Origin: Bog-473 sp963809825
GTDB taxonomy: Bacteria; Actinomycetota; Acidimicrobiia; Acidimicrobiales; RAAP-2
Direction: 5' to 3'
NCBI GenBank assembly: GCA_963809825.1
Contig: CAWELJ010000003.1
Coordinates: forward strand, 186,001-250,000
Length of the DNA: 64,000 bases
In this document: piece by piece, positions 52,528-64,000 of the stretch
Layout: the number at the start of each line of letters is the position of its first letter
How positions within the stretch are numbered: position 1 is the stretch's first letter
The notes under the pieces: generated by a model
Database searches by the model: none
Told to the model about the DNA's origin: nothing
The model's input: only the letters and a program-made list of their open reading frames with translations
Position numbers and translations under genes: made by a program

Positions 52528-55500
52528 ATGATGGGGATGCCCGCACGGCATGCCAAGAGCCCAGCGCCGCACCGCTGGGCTCACCGTGTCTTCACCGCCG
52601 GGCTGGCGGCTTCCTTGGCCATCGGCGCTGTCGCCGCCGTCGTCGCCGTCGCACCCGAGGTGTACTCACCGTCGATTGCCGCAGCGTCGAACGTGTACAC
52701 CGAGACGATCAGTGGCGCGACCGGTCCGTGCTCCGGCAGTTGGTTCAACAACTCCAGCCTCGTCGTGCCGGCCGGCATCATCTCCACGCAAGTCACCATG
52801 ATCGGTGGCGGCGGTGGTGGGTCGACGTCCAATGGCACCAACGCGACCGATGGGGTCGGCGGTGGGGCGGCGCAGGTCGTCTCCACCATCCCCGCCGCCA
52901 ACCTCGCTGCGGGCTCGGTGCTCTACGCGCATCTCGGCTGCGGGGGCGGGGCCGGGACGGGAGGCCCAACGGGTGGCGCGGGTGGCATCGGCGAGAGCGG
53001 CACCGGGGCGGGCAGCGCGTCGCCGACCGGGAGCGGCGCGATCGGTGGGACCGCCCAGGGTGACAATGCCGCAGGCGGAGGCGGAGGAGGGAGCGCGCTC
53101 TGTGTCGTGGCTGCGGCCGCAACGAACTGCAACGGCGGAACGATCATCGGCGTGGCCGGTGGAGGTGGCGGTGCCGCCAGCGCGCGGTCCCACAGCAGCG
53201 GCGCCCCAGCGGTGACCGGCGCGACCGGCGGCAAGGGCGCGGCAACCGGCACCAGTGCGGGGGGGGCCGGCAGCGTCACCCTGTGTCCGGGCACCGGCGA
53301 AACGGGAACCTGCACGGGTGGTGGCGGTGGCACGAGCACCACCGCCGGCACGGGTGGAACCGGACCCGTCGCCGGCATGCCGGAGTTGCCGGTAACGGTG
53401 GAGCCGGCGCGTCGGGCGGCACCGGGTCCGGCAACGTTCGGAACTCGGCGGGTGGCGGCGGTGCCGGTGGGTACTTCGGCGGCGGTGGAGGTGCAACCGG
53501 CCAGAGCTCTGCCACCCCCGGGTCGTCATCGGGCACCGGTGGCGGAGCGGCCTCGTCGTTCTGGAACAGCACCTACGGCGCCGGGACGTTCTCCAACGTC
53601 ACCACCACAGGTGCGAACTGTGGGTCCCACAGCACGCAGTGCACCAACAGCACCACCGCGAACGGCTCCGGAGGAACGGGGGCCAACACCGGGGCGTCCG
53701 GATCGCTCGTGGTCAAGTTCACCGTGGGAGCCGTTCAGACCCACTCGTCCTTCAGCACGCAGCCGAGCACGACCGCCACGTCGGGCGCCGCGTTCGCCAC
53801 CCAACCGGTGGTCACGCTCGGGGACTACACGGGTCTCGCCGTCGTCGGCGACCCGGTGCAGCTCGCCATCGCCACCCATCCGGTCGCGGGAACGGGCACC
53901 CTGACTTGCACCACCAACCCGGTGACCTCTGGTGCGCTGGGCGTGGCGAGCTTCGCCGGGTGTTCCATCAGCGGGCCCGTCGGGGCGTATACCCTCTCGG
54001 CCACCGATACCAACGACGGCCTGGTCGTCGCCACGTCGTCGACGATCACCCTGTCGCCCGGCACGGCGACCCACCTGGCCTTCGTGCAGGGCCCGACCAA
54101 CACGACGGCCGGCTCGGCCATCAGCCCGGCGGTGAAGGTGGCGGTCGAGGACGCTGCCGGGAACGTCGAGACCGGTGATGGCACCACCACCATCGGCGTC
54201 GCGATCGGGACGAACCCCGGAGGCGGGACGCTCACCGGTGGATTCTCCGTCACCGTCGTCGGCGGCGTCGCCACCTTCTCCGGGCTCTCCATCAACAAGT
54301 CCGGGACGGGGTACACGCTCACCGCGAGCAGCACACCGAGCCACACCGGTGCCACCTCGTCGGCCTTCAACATCACGCCAGGCACGGCCAACCGCCTGGC
54401 CTTCATCCAGGGACCGACGAACACGGCGGCCGGTGCCACCATGACCCCGGCGGTCACCGTCGCGGTGGAGGACAGCAACGGCAACGTCGTGACGAGCGAC
54501 AACACGACGACGGTGACCCTCGCCATCGGGACGAACCCAGGTGGAGGGACACTGACCGGCGGCGGGCCCATGACGGTGACTGCGGGAGTCGCCACCCTCT
54601 CGAGCCTTTCCATCAACAAGGCCGGCACGGGGTACACGCTCACGGCGAACAGCAGTCCGGCCTACACCGCGGCCACCTCGTCCGCCTTCAACATCACGCC
54701 CGGCACCCCCACCAAGTTGGCCTTCATCCAGAACCCGACCAACACCGCGGCCGGCTCCGCCATGACCCCGGCGGTGACCGTGGCGGTCGAGGACGCCAAC
54801 GGGAACGTCGAGACGACGGACAACGCCACGAAGGTGACCCTGGCCATCGGGACGAACCCGGGTGGGGGGACCCTCACCGGTGGTGCCGCGGTGACCGTGG
54901 TCGCGGGGGTCGCCACCTTCTCCAGCCTCTCCATCAACAAGACGGGCACCGGCTACACGCTGTCCGCATCGAGCACGCCGGCGTATACCGCGGCCACCTC
55001 GTCCGCCTTCAACATCACCCCCGGCACGGCCAGCAAGCTGGCCTTCATTCAGAACCCGAGCAACACCGCAGCCGGTTCCCCCATCAGCCCTGCCGTGACC
55101 GTGGCAGTCGAGGACGCCAACGGGAACGTCGAGACCGGTGACGGCACCACGACGGTCAGCCTCGCCATCGGCACCAACCCCAGCGCGGGAACGCTCAGCG
55201 GAGGTTCGGCCGTCACGGTGATCGCGGGGATCGCCACCTTCTCCGGGCTCTCCATCAACAACGCGGGGAACGGCTACACGCTGACGGCCTCCAGCACACC
55301 TGCGCACGGGTCCGCCACATCCTCCACGTTCAACATCACCCCGGGGGCAGCGAACCATCTGGCGTTCGTCCAGCAGCCGTCCAACACGGTCGCCGGCTCA
55401 ACGATGGCGCCGGCCGTCACCGTGGCCGTCGAGGACTCCAGTGGCAACGTCGAGAGCGGTGACAACGCCACCAAGGTCACCCTGGCTTTCGGAGTCAACG

Positions 55501-58500
55501 CCGGTGGCGGGACGCTCACCGGTGGTGCCGCCGTCACGGTGGTCGCAGGCATCGCAACCTTCTCCGGACTCTCCATCAACAAGACGGGCAACGGCTACAC
55601 GCTGACGGCGAACAGCACGCCGGCCTACACGGCGGCGACCTCGTCGGCCTTCAACATCACTCCGGGCCTCCCGACCGAGCTCGGCTTCGTCCAGGGACCC
55701 ACCAATACCGCGGCCGGAGCCGCCATCACGCCGGCGGTCACGGTCGCCGTGGAGGACGCCAACGGCAACATCGAGACGGGTGACAGCGGCACGTCGATCT
55801 CCCTCACCTTCGGGACCAACCCCGGCGGCGCGTCGTTGACCGGAGGCTCATCGGTCACCGTGCTGGCCGGCGTGGCGACGTTCTCCGGCCTCTCGATCAA
55901 CAAGGTGGGGACGGGCTACACGCTGACCGCCTCGAGCACGCCGCCGTATACGGCGGCCACCTCGTCGGCCTTCAACATCACCCCGGGCGCGGCCACGCAC
56001 CTGGCCTTCGTCCAGGGGCCGACCACGACGGTCGCCGGCTCGGCCATCACCCCGGCGGTGACCGTGGCCGTCGAGGACGCGAACGGCAACGTCGAGACCG
56101 GTGACAGCCTGACGCAGGTGACCCTGTCGATCGGGACGAACCCGGGCGGCGGGTCGCTCACCGGAGGCTCGGCCGACCGTCACGGCCGGAGTGGCCACCT
56201 TCTCGGGCCTCTCCATCAACAAGGCCGGCACCGGGTACACCCTCACGGCGAACAGCTCGCCGGCGTACACGCCAGCCACTTCGGCCGCCTTCAACATCAC
56301 GCCCGGCACGCCCACGCACCTCGTCTTCCTCCAGGGGCCCACCACCACGGCCGCCGGCTCCGCTATCACCCCGGCGGTGACCGTCGCCGTCGAGGACGCC
56401 AACGGCAACGTCGAGACCGGCGACCACACCACCACGGTGAGCCTGGCCATCGGGATCAATCCGGGCGGCGGGACGCTCATCGGCGGTTCGGCGACCGCCG
56501 TCGTCGCCGGTGTCGCCACGTTCTCGGGTCTCTCCATCAACCTGATCGGAACGGGCTACACCCTCACCGCCTCGAGCACACCGGCGTACGCGACCGCCAC
56601 CTCGTTGTCCTTCAACATCACTCCGGGCGCAGCGGACCACCTGGCCTTCATTGAGGGCCCGACGAGCACCGTCGCCGGCTCGGCCATCACGCCGGCCGTG
56701 ACGGTGGCGGTCGAGGACGCCAGCGGCAACATCGAGACGGGCGACAACGCCACGAAGGTGACCCTGGCCATCGGGACCAACCCTGGCGGGGGCGCGCTGA
56801 CCGGCGGTGCGGCCGTCACGGTGGCGTCCGGCATCGCCACTTTCTCGAGCCTCTCCATCAACAAGGCCGGGACCGGCTACACGCTGACCGCGACGAGCGC
56901 GCCGGCCTTCACGGCCGCCACCTCGTCGGCCTTCAACATCACTCCTGGCGTGGCCACGCAGCTGGCCTTCGTCCAGGGCCCGACCACGGCGCAGGCCGGC
57001 GCCGCCATCGCCCCGGCGGTGACGGTGGCCGTCGAGGACGCCAGCGGCAACGTCGAGACCGGTGACCACACCACCACCGTGAGCCTGGCCATCGGGACGA
57101 ACCCCGGCGAGCGGGACGCTCACCGGTGGCTCCGCCGTGGCCGTCGCGTCCGGCATCGCCACCTTCCCCGGCCTGTCGATCAACAAGGTCGGGACCGGGT
57201 ACACCCTGGTCGCGTCCAGCACTCCTGCCGTACACGGCCGCCACCTCGTCACCCTTCAACATCACCCCGGGCGTCGCAACGCAGCTGGTCTTCGTCCAGG
57301 GTCCCGACGAACACCGCCGCGGGTTCGGCCATCACGCCGCCCGTGACCGTGGCCGTCGAGGACGCCAACGGCAACGTCGAGACCGGCGACCACACCACCA
57401 CCGTGAGCCTGGCCATCGGGACGAACCCTGGTGGAGGGACGCTCACGGGCGGCTCGGCGGTCGCGGTGGTCGGGGGCATCGCGACGTTCTCCGGCCTCTC
57501 GATCGACATGATCGGTGTCGGGTACACGCTGACCGCGGCAAGCACGCCGTCGTACTCGCCCGCCACCTCCCGGCCTTCAACATCACGCCTGGGCTCGCCA
57601 ATCACCTGGCCTTCGTCCAGAGCCCGACGACCACCGTCGCCGGCGCAACGATGTCCCCGGCGGTGACGGTGGCCGTCGAGGATGCCAGCGGCAACGTGGA
57701 GACCGGCGACAGCACCACGAAGGTCACCCTGGCCATCGGGACCAACCCCGGCGGCGGCACGCTGACCGGCGGTGCCGCCGTCACGGTCGATCCGGCATCG
57801 CCACGTTCTCGGGCCTCTCCATCAACAAGGCCGGAACCGGCTACACGCCTCACCGCCATCCAGCATGCCGGCCTACACGCCGGCCACGTCGACGGCCTTC
57901 AACATCACGCCCGGGCACGGCCACCCAGCTCGCCTTCGTCCAGGGCCCGACGAGCACGGTCGCCGGCGCCACGATCGACCCGGCGGTCACGGTGGCCGTC
58001 GAGGACGCCAACGGCAACGTCGAGACGGGCGACAACACCACGACGGTCAGCCTGGCCATCGGGACCAACCCCGGTGGCGGCACGCTGACCGGGGGGACGG
58101 CCGTGAGCGGTCGTCGCCGGCGTGGCCACCTTCGCCGGCCTCTCCATCAACAAGGCCGGGACCGGCTACACGTTGACGGCCTCGAGCACGCCGCGCTACA
58201 CGCCGGCCACCTCGTCGGCCTTCAACATCACGCCCGGGCACGGCCACGCAGCTGGCCTTCGTCCAGGGCCCGACCAACACCGACGGCCGGCCAGCGATCC
58301 ACCCGGCCGTGACGGTGGCCGTCGAGGACGCCAACGGCAACATCGAGACCGGTGACAACACCACCACGGTGAGCCTGGCCATCGGGACCAACCCCGGCGG
58401 CGGGACGCTCACCGGCGGCATCGGCCGTCACCGTCGTCGCCGGCGTCGCAACCTTCTCGGGCCTCTCCATCAACAAGGCCGGAACCGGCTACACCCTGAC

Positions 58501-61500
58501 GGCCTCGAGCACGCCGCCGTACACGCCGGCCACCTCGTCGGCCTTCAACATCACGTCGGGCGCCCCCGCCCAGCTCGCCTTCGTCCAGGGCCCGACCAGC
58601 ACGGCCGCCGGCCGCCCGATCACCCCGGCGGTCACGGTGGCCGTCGAGGACGCCAGCGGCAACGTCGAGACCGGTGACGGCAGCACCACGATCGGCCTGG
58701 CCATCGGCACCAACCCCGGTGGCGGCACGCTCACCGGCGGGACGGCCGTAACGGTCGTCGCCGGCGTCGCGACCTTCTCCGGCCTCTCCATCAACAAGGC
58801 CGGGACCGGCTACACCTTGACGGCCTCGAGCACGCCGACCTACATGCCGCCACCTCGTCGGCCTTCAACATCACCCCGGGCACGGCCACCAAGCTCGCCT
58901 TCGTCCAGGGCCCCTCCAACACCACCGCCGGCGCGCCATCACCCCGGCGGTCACGGTGGCGGTCGAGGACGCCAACGGCAACGTCGAGACCGGCTGACAA
59001 CACCACCACGGTCGAGCCTGGCCATCGGGACCAACCCCGGCGGCGGCACGCTCAGCGGCGGCTCGGCCGTCACGGTCGTCGCGGGCGTCGCCACCTTCTC
59101 GGGCCTCTCCATCAACAAGGCCGGGACCGGCTACACCCTGACGGCCTCGAGCACGCCGACCTACACCCCGGCCACCTCGTCGGCCTTCAACATCACGCCG
59201 GGTGCCGCCACCAAGCTGGCCTTCGTCCAGGGCCGACCAACACCAGCGCCGGCTCGGCCATCACCCCGGCGGTCACGGTGGCGGTCGAGGACGCCAGCGG
59301 CAACGTCGAGACCGGTGACAACACCACCACGGTCGAGCCTGGCCATCGGGACCAACCCCGGCGGCGGCACGCTCACCGGCGGCACGGCCGTCACGGTGTC
59401 GCCGGGCGTCGCCACCTTCTCCGGCCTCTCCATCAACAAGTCGGGACCGGCTACACGCTGACGGCCTCGAGCACGCCGCCCTACACGCCGGCCACCTCGT
59501 CGGCCTTCAACATCACCCGGGCACCGGCCACCCAGCTGGCCTTCGTCCAGGGCCCGACCAACACCGTCGCCGGCGCGGCCATCACCCCGGCGGTCACGGT
59601 GGCGGTCGAGGACGCCAACGGCAACATCGAGACCGGCGACAACACCACCACGGTCGGCCTGGCCATCGGCACCAACCCCGGCGGCGGGACGCTCACCGGC
59701 GGCTCGGCCGTACGGTGGTCGCCGGCGTGGCCACCTTCTCGGGCCTCTCCATCAACAAGGCCGGGACCGGCTACACCCTGACGGCCTCGAGCACGCCGTC
59801 CTACGCCCCGGCCACCTCGTCGGCCTTCAACATCACGCCCGGGCACGGCGACCCAGCTGGTCTTCATCCAGGGCCCGACCAACACCGTCGCCGGCGCGGC
59901 CATCGCGCCCGGCCGTGACGGTGGCGGTCGAGGACGCCAGCGGCAACATCGAGACCACCGACAACACCACCACGGTCGGCCTGGCCATCGGGACCAACCC
60001 CGGCGGCGGCACGCTCACCGGCGGCTCGGCGGTCACGGTGGCCTCGGGCATCGCCACCTTCTCGGGGCTCTCCATCAACAAGGCCGGCACCGGCTACACC
60101 CTGACGGCCTCGAGCACACCGACGTACACCCCGGCCACCTCGTCGGCCTTCAACATCACGCCCGGCACGGCCACCCAGCTGGCCTTCGTCCAGGGCCCGA
60201 CCAACACCGCCGCCGGTGCCACCATGACCCCGGCGGTGACGGTGGCGGTCGAGGACGCCAACGGCAACATCGAGACCGCTGACAACGCCACCAAGGTCGA
60301 GCCTGGCCATCGGGACCAACCCCGGCAGCGGGACGCTCAGCGGCGGCACGGCCGTCACGGTGGCCGTCGGGCGTCGCCACCTTCTCCGGGCCTCTCCATC
60401 AACAAGCCGGGCACCGGCTACACGCTGACGGCCTCGAGCACGCCGACGTACACGCGCGGCCACCTCGTCGGCCTTCAACATCACCCCGGGTGCGGCCACC
60501 AAGCTGGCCTTCGTCCAGGGCCCGACCAACACCGTCGCCGGTTCGGCCATCACGCCGGCGGTGACGGTGGCGGTCGAGGACGCGAACGGCAACGTCGAGA
60601 CCGGTGACAACGGCACGACGATCAGTCTGACGATCGGGACGAACCCGGGCGGCGGCACGCTCAGCGGCGGCTCGGTCACGGTCCTCGCCGGAGTGGCTGC
60701 GTTCCCGGGTCTCTCCATCGACAAGGCCGGGACCGGCTACACCCTGACCGCCTCGAGCACGCCGATCTACTCGCCCGCGACCTCGGCCGCATTCAACATC
60801 ACACCCGGCCTGCCCACCAAGCTCGCCTTCGTCCAGGGCCCGAGCAACACCATCGCTAGTTCGAACATGACCCCGGCCGTCACCGTGGCGGTCGAGGACG
60901 CCAACGGCAATGTCGAGACCGGTGACAACCTCACCACGGTCAGCCTGGCTATCGGGACCAACCCCGGCGGCGGGACATTGGGAGGCGGGGCGGCCATCCC
61001 GGTCACCGCCGGCGTGGCAACCTTCTCGAACCTGTCCATCGATGCCGTCGGGGTCGGCTACACGCTGACCGCCTCCAGTTCGCCGTCCTACACGACGGCC
61101 ACATCGGCGGGCTTCACGATCATCGGCGGCCAGCTCTCGCTGAGCTGCATGGCCCCGCCTTTGGCTCCGGCGACGCCATGCCAGAGCATCAATCTCCCCG
61201 CCATCACACTCGACGGCCTCGGGCAGACCGTCCAGGCGCCGGGAAGCACCTTCTACGTCACCGATACGCGGGGCCTGGCGAACGAGGGTTGGTCGGTGAG
61301 CGCTTATCTCATGCCGACCCCCGGCAATCCGAACGCGTCGTGTGCCAGCGTCGCCACCTTCTGCAACTCCTCGGTGGGCGCCTCTGCCGACAATCCACAG
61401 GGACAGATCCCGGCCTCGGACTTCTCGGTGGGAAGCATCACCTGCACGGCGGTGAGCGGAAACTCGAACCCCGCTCCGCAGCCGGGAACTGGGCGGGCCC

Positions 61501-61653
61501 TTCCCGGGAGGCAGCGGCGCCGTCTCGCTGTGCTCGGCACCGGCGGGGAAGAGTGCCGGGACCTTCAAGTTGGGGGCGGCCTACACGCTCGGGATACCCG
61601 AGGGGATTTACGCCGGGCAGTACCAAGCGACTGTCGAATACGTGGCGTTCTAG
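52528..61653 (+). CDS. Giant (about 3,040-residue) surface protein with 22 Ig-like repeats and a WxL-like C-terminus, many frame changes
   Basis: ATG 52528 with GGGAG upstream. Signal peptide (VFTAGLAASLAIGAVAAVVAVA), a Gly-rich domain of about 350 residues (VTMIGGGGGGS; SLVVKFTVG at its end; frame change near 53390), two Ig-like modules to about 54055, then 22 tandem 107-residue modules, each with LAFVQGPTNT, PAVTVAVEDANGNVET, GGGTLTGG, GVATFSGLSINKAGTGYTLTA and SAFNITPG. The C-terminus is WxL-like: GGQLSLSC, PAITLDGLGQTV, YVTDTRG...GWSVSAYL, NPNASCASVATFCNSS and, after one frame change near 61490, YTLGIPEGIYAGQYQATVEYVAF, stopping at 61651-61653. Modules 1-6 are intact; from 56168, and especially 57.1-60.5 kb, most carry single-base indels. 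Probably a fibrillar adhesin held by the DUF916 protein encoded next. Confidence 0.75.
54060..61110 (+). repeat. 22 tandem 321-bp repeats (107-residue Ig-like modules)
   Basis: The FNITP codon block recurs at 54366, 54687, 55008, 55329 and 55650 with an exact 321-bp period, and continues (apart from single-base indels) to 60791, the last unit ending near 61112. Early and late units are more diverged; those between 57 and 60.5 kb are nearly identical, indicating recent expansion or gene conversion. Confidence 0.9.
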
Positions 61654-61720
61654 CTCGCCCACACCTGATTCGGTCCATGACACCGTGATGGGGCGCGCAG
61701 CGGCCATCATTGGGCGGGAG

Positions 61721-62858
61721 ATGACGACACACCGAAGGCGGACGGTTGCCATCCCGAACGGGCGAGCACGGGGGCTCCCGGCGGTCGTCCTGATCCTCGG
61801 CGCACTGCTCATCCTGCCAACGGCCCGGCCTGTGTCGGCGGCGAGCAACGGGCAGTGGTCCGTCTTCCCGTCGTCGATCCATGGACAGGCGCCACGAGCC
61901 GTCTTCCATCCCAAACTCGTTCCTGGAGAGGTGTACGCCGACTCCGTGACCGTGTCCAATTACACCGCCGCCCCGCTCACGTTCCACCTGTACGGTGCGG
62001 ACGCCATCAACGCCCACGGTGGAGGCCTCTCTGTCCGCCGGCGGACCGACACCCAGACCGACATCGGCAGATGGATCAAGCTCCCCTACCCGGAGCTCAC
62101 CGTTCCCGCCCGGAGCGCCTCCGTCGTTCCCTTCACCATCCTCCCGCCGCCCCAGGCATCACCGGGCGACCACGTCGGCGGCATCGTGGCCGAGGAGACC
62201 CAGGGGACGACCTCACGCTCGGGTTCCGTTCCCATCACGGTGCTCCAGGCGGTCGGCGTCCGCGTCTACGGCCGCGTCGTGGGCCCGCTTCATCCGCGGT
62301 TGGCCGTCGGACACCTGTCGCTCTCCCTCGGGGACTCCGTGGCGACGCAGTTCGGGGGATCGGTTGATGCGCACGTCCGCTTCAGTGTCACCAACCCGGG
62401 CAACACGGTCCTCTCACCGGCGGCCACCGTCGAATTGACGACGCCGTTCGGCACCGCCGCCCGACGGACCCTCACGATCGGTCAGCTCCTCCCGGGCAAT
62501 TCGCTGGCCTACGCGCTCGGATTTCCCCGGAGTCACCGCCTACAGCCACCTGCACGCCACGGTGACCGTCAACGCACCGGGCGCCGTGGCGTCGGCCACC
62601 GTCACAGCGTGGGCCGTGCCGTGGGCGCTGGTGGCCGTCGTGCTCATCGTCGTTGTCGTCACCGTTGTCCTCCTCGTCCGGCGCCGACATCGACGTGGCC
62701 GTGCGGCGGCAGCCGACCCGGAGCAGCCGGCCGATCCCCCACCCGGAGGGACCGCAGAAGAGATGGTCGGCGCGGCGACGGATGCGGACACCGGGTACCT
62801 CTGGGCCGACGCCCGCGCCCGGAGTTTGAACACCCGTCAACGACGGCTCAGCGGCTGA
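61721..62858 (+). CDS. DUF916 (WxL-interacting protein-like) membrane protein, frame interrupted
   Basis: Paralogue of the DUF916 gene at 38-39 kb. Signal peptide (LPAVVLILGALLILPTARPVSA); DUF916 domain WSVFPSSIHGQAPRAVFH, PGEVYADSVTVSNYTAAPLTFHLYGADAINA and PPPQASPGDHVGGIV; a second beta domain (VRFSVTNPGNTVLSPAATVELTT). One extra base near 62525 shifts the frame; then TAYSHLHATVTVNAPG, a helix (WAVPWALVAVVLIVVVVTVVLLV), an Arg/His stop-transfer and a 60-residue cytoplasmic tail. Repaired length is 378 residues. It starts 67 bp after the giant WxL-like gene, so the two form a WxL/DUF916 pair. An ATG at 61688 is an alternative start. Confidence 0.75.
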
Positions 62859-62859
62859 G

Positions 62860-63982
62860 TCAGTCCAGCAGCTCCTGCAGCGGCGAGTACGCGAGGCCGT
62901 GCGCCTCGGCCACGGGCCGATAGACGATGCGGCCGTCAGCGACGTTGACCCCCTCGGCGAGCGCCGGGTCGGCCCGGACCGCCTCCCGCCAGCCCCGCTC
63001 GGCGATGCGCAGCGTGTAGGGCAGGGTGGCGTTGGCGAGCGCGTGGGTCGAGGTGTGCGGCACCGCACCGGGCATGTTGGCCACGCAGTAGAAGACCGAC
63101 CCGTGGACGTCGAAGGTGGGGTTGGAGTGCGTGGTCGGGTGGGTCGACTCGAAGCACCCGCCCTGGTCGACGGAGATGTCGACCAGGACCGAACCCGGCC
63201 GCATCTGCTCGACCAGCGCGTCGGTGACGAGGCGCGGGGCCCGGGCGCCGACGACCAGCACGGCGCCGATGACGATGTCCGCCTCGAGGCAGACCTCCTC
63301 AATGGCGTGCTCCGAGGAGGCGATCGGTCTCGAGCGCGCCGCGGAAGTGGTGGTCGACCTCGCGCAGCTTGTCGAGGTTGCGGTCGAGGATGAAGACCTC
63401 CGAGTGCATGCCGACGGCCATGGTGGCGGCGGCGAAGCCGGCCACGCCGGCGCCGAGGATGACGATGCGGGCGCAGCGCACGCCCGGCACGCCGCAGACC
63501 AGGACGCCCCGCCCGCCACCGGGCCGCATCAGGTGGTGTGCGCCCATGAGCGGTGCCATCCGCCCGGCCACCTCGCTCATCGGGGCCAGCAGGGGCAGCG
63601 AGTTGTCGGTCTGGCGCACGGTCTCGTAGGCGATGGCCACGTTGCCGGCGGACAGGAGGGCCTCGGTGCACTCGCGTGACGCCGCCAGATGCAGGTACGT
63701 GAAGAGGACCTGGCCCGGTCGCATCCCCAGCCGGTGGAACTCCTCGGGGACCGGCTCCTTCACCTTGCAGACGAGGTCGGCCGACGCCCACACGTCGTCG
63801 GCATCGTCGAGGATCTTCGCTCCCGTGCGCACGAATTCGGCATCGGGCATGGACGAGCCGTCGCCGGCACCCTTCTCCACGAGCACGGTGTGACCGGCCG
63901 AGGTCAGCTCGCGCACCCCGGCCGGCGTGATGGCCACCCGCCACTCGTCCGTCTTCACCTCGCTCGGGATCCCGACGATCAT
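62860..63982 (-). CDS. ald: Alanine dehydrogenase, frame interrupted
   Basis: NAD-dependent L-alanine dehydrogenase interconverting alanine and pyruvate plus ammonia. Motifs: GIPSEVKTDEWRVAITP, the catalytic KVKEPVPEEF (Lys) and TYLHLAASRECTEAL (His), the Rossmann loop ILGAGVAGFAAATMAVGM, and after the frame change VDISVDQGGCFESTHPTTHSNPTF (catalytic Asp) and VANMPGAVPHTSTHALANATLPY. One extra base near 63326 (after GALET) splits the gene; without it the protein has 373 residues, the family size. It converges with the DUF916 gene, one base between stops. Confidence 0.9.
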
Positions 63983-64000
63983 GGCTACTCCTCGATGTTG

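Noticed and set aside
52506..52528. A c-di-GMP (GEMM-I) riboswitch suggested by GACGCAAA just before the giant gene.
   Set aside because: Only a single short match; the conserved GEMM helices and tetraloop receptor are absent and the motif is too close to the start codon.
54060..61110. Regular repeat spacing that could suggest a CRISPR array or satellite.
   Set aside because: The unit is 321 bp, a multiple of three, and encodes a conserved 107-residue Ig-like module throughout; there are no short repeats with unique spacers.

Overview
The window looks like a chromosomal segment of a high-GC (about 70%) actinobacterium, most likely an uncultured relative of the Acidimicrobiia. The gene content that suggests this is: LLM-type F420-dependent oxidoreductases, DUF35/thiolase fusions, several acyl-CoA dehydrogenases with MaoC and CaiB partners, DUF3052, DUF1707, an Rv1264-like cyclase, a class E-type sortase with LAXTG substrates, and many leaderless TANNNT-(A/G)TG promoters. 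Taxonomy is inference; there is no rRNA or marker protein here.

Layout. 1-4052 is the 3' part of a large secreted repeat protein. 4.1-11.8 kb is a housekeeping core (HAD phosphatase, glutathione peroxidase, quinone-oxidoreductase-like MDR, second HAD) flanked by two lower-GC islets. Each islet is bounded by a HAD gene and a degraded copy of that gene's 3' end. Islet 1 has a SnoaL protein, a P-loop kinase-like protein and an NTF2 protein; islet 2 has an ABM-like protein, an ACR3 arsenite exporter and a DUF2180 protein, with a CDF-like protein at its edge. 11.9-15.6 kb carries secreted proteins (GH76, a TIM-barrel hydrolase). 15.6-17 kb is an SRPBCC/SRPBCC/ArsR operon with two palindromic operators. 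17-34.8 kb is mostly acyl-CoA and F420 metabolism (DUF35-thiolase, NTF2, LLM, FMN oxidase, acyl-CoA synthetase, CaiB-MaoC-MaoC-ACAD operon, second ACAD), with signal peptidase I, an AlkX-type DNA glycosylase, a VapBC-like pair and an orphan antitoxin.

34.9-45.0 kb and 50.8-62.9 kb form the most unusual part: a cell-surface assembly locus. It encodes a sortase; two proteins with LAYTG/LAFTG sorting signals; two proteins ending in a WxL-like domain, one about 3,040 residues long with 22 tandem 107-residue Ig-like modules; two DUF916 (WxL-interacting-protein-like) membrane proteins; two paralogous type I membrane proteins with a PCPCV motif; and a small lipoprotein. Order and coupling (TTG-started WxL gene, DUF916, PCPCV protein, lipoprotein, PCPCV protein, facing the sortase) suggest one complex, resembling the Firmicutes WxL/DUF916/LPXTG clusters. 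Between the two parts lie a thiolase plus HMG-CoA-synthase-like/DUF35 pair and two tandem class III cyclase proteins. The window ends in alanine dehydrogenase.

Caveat on sequence quality: at least 15 otherwise well-conserved genes are broken by single-base indels, nearly all a net +1, and the later copies of the 321-bp repeat are broken in almost every unit. I read these mainly as sequencing or assembly errors and annotate the interrupted genes as single CDSs, marking where the frame changes. All domain names come from reading the translated sequence by eye; no database search was run.
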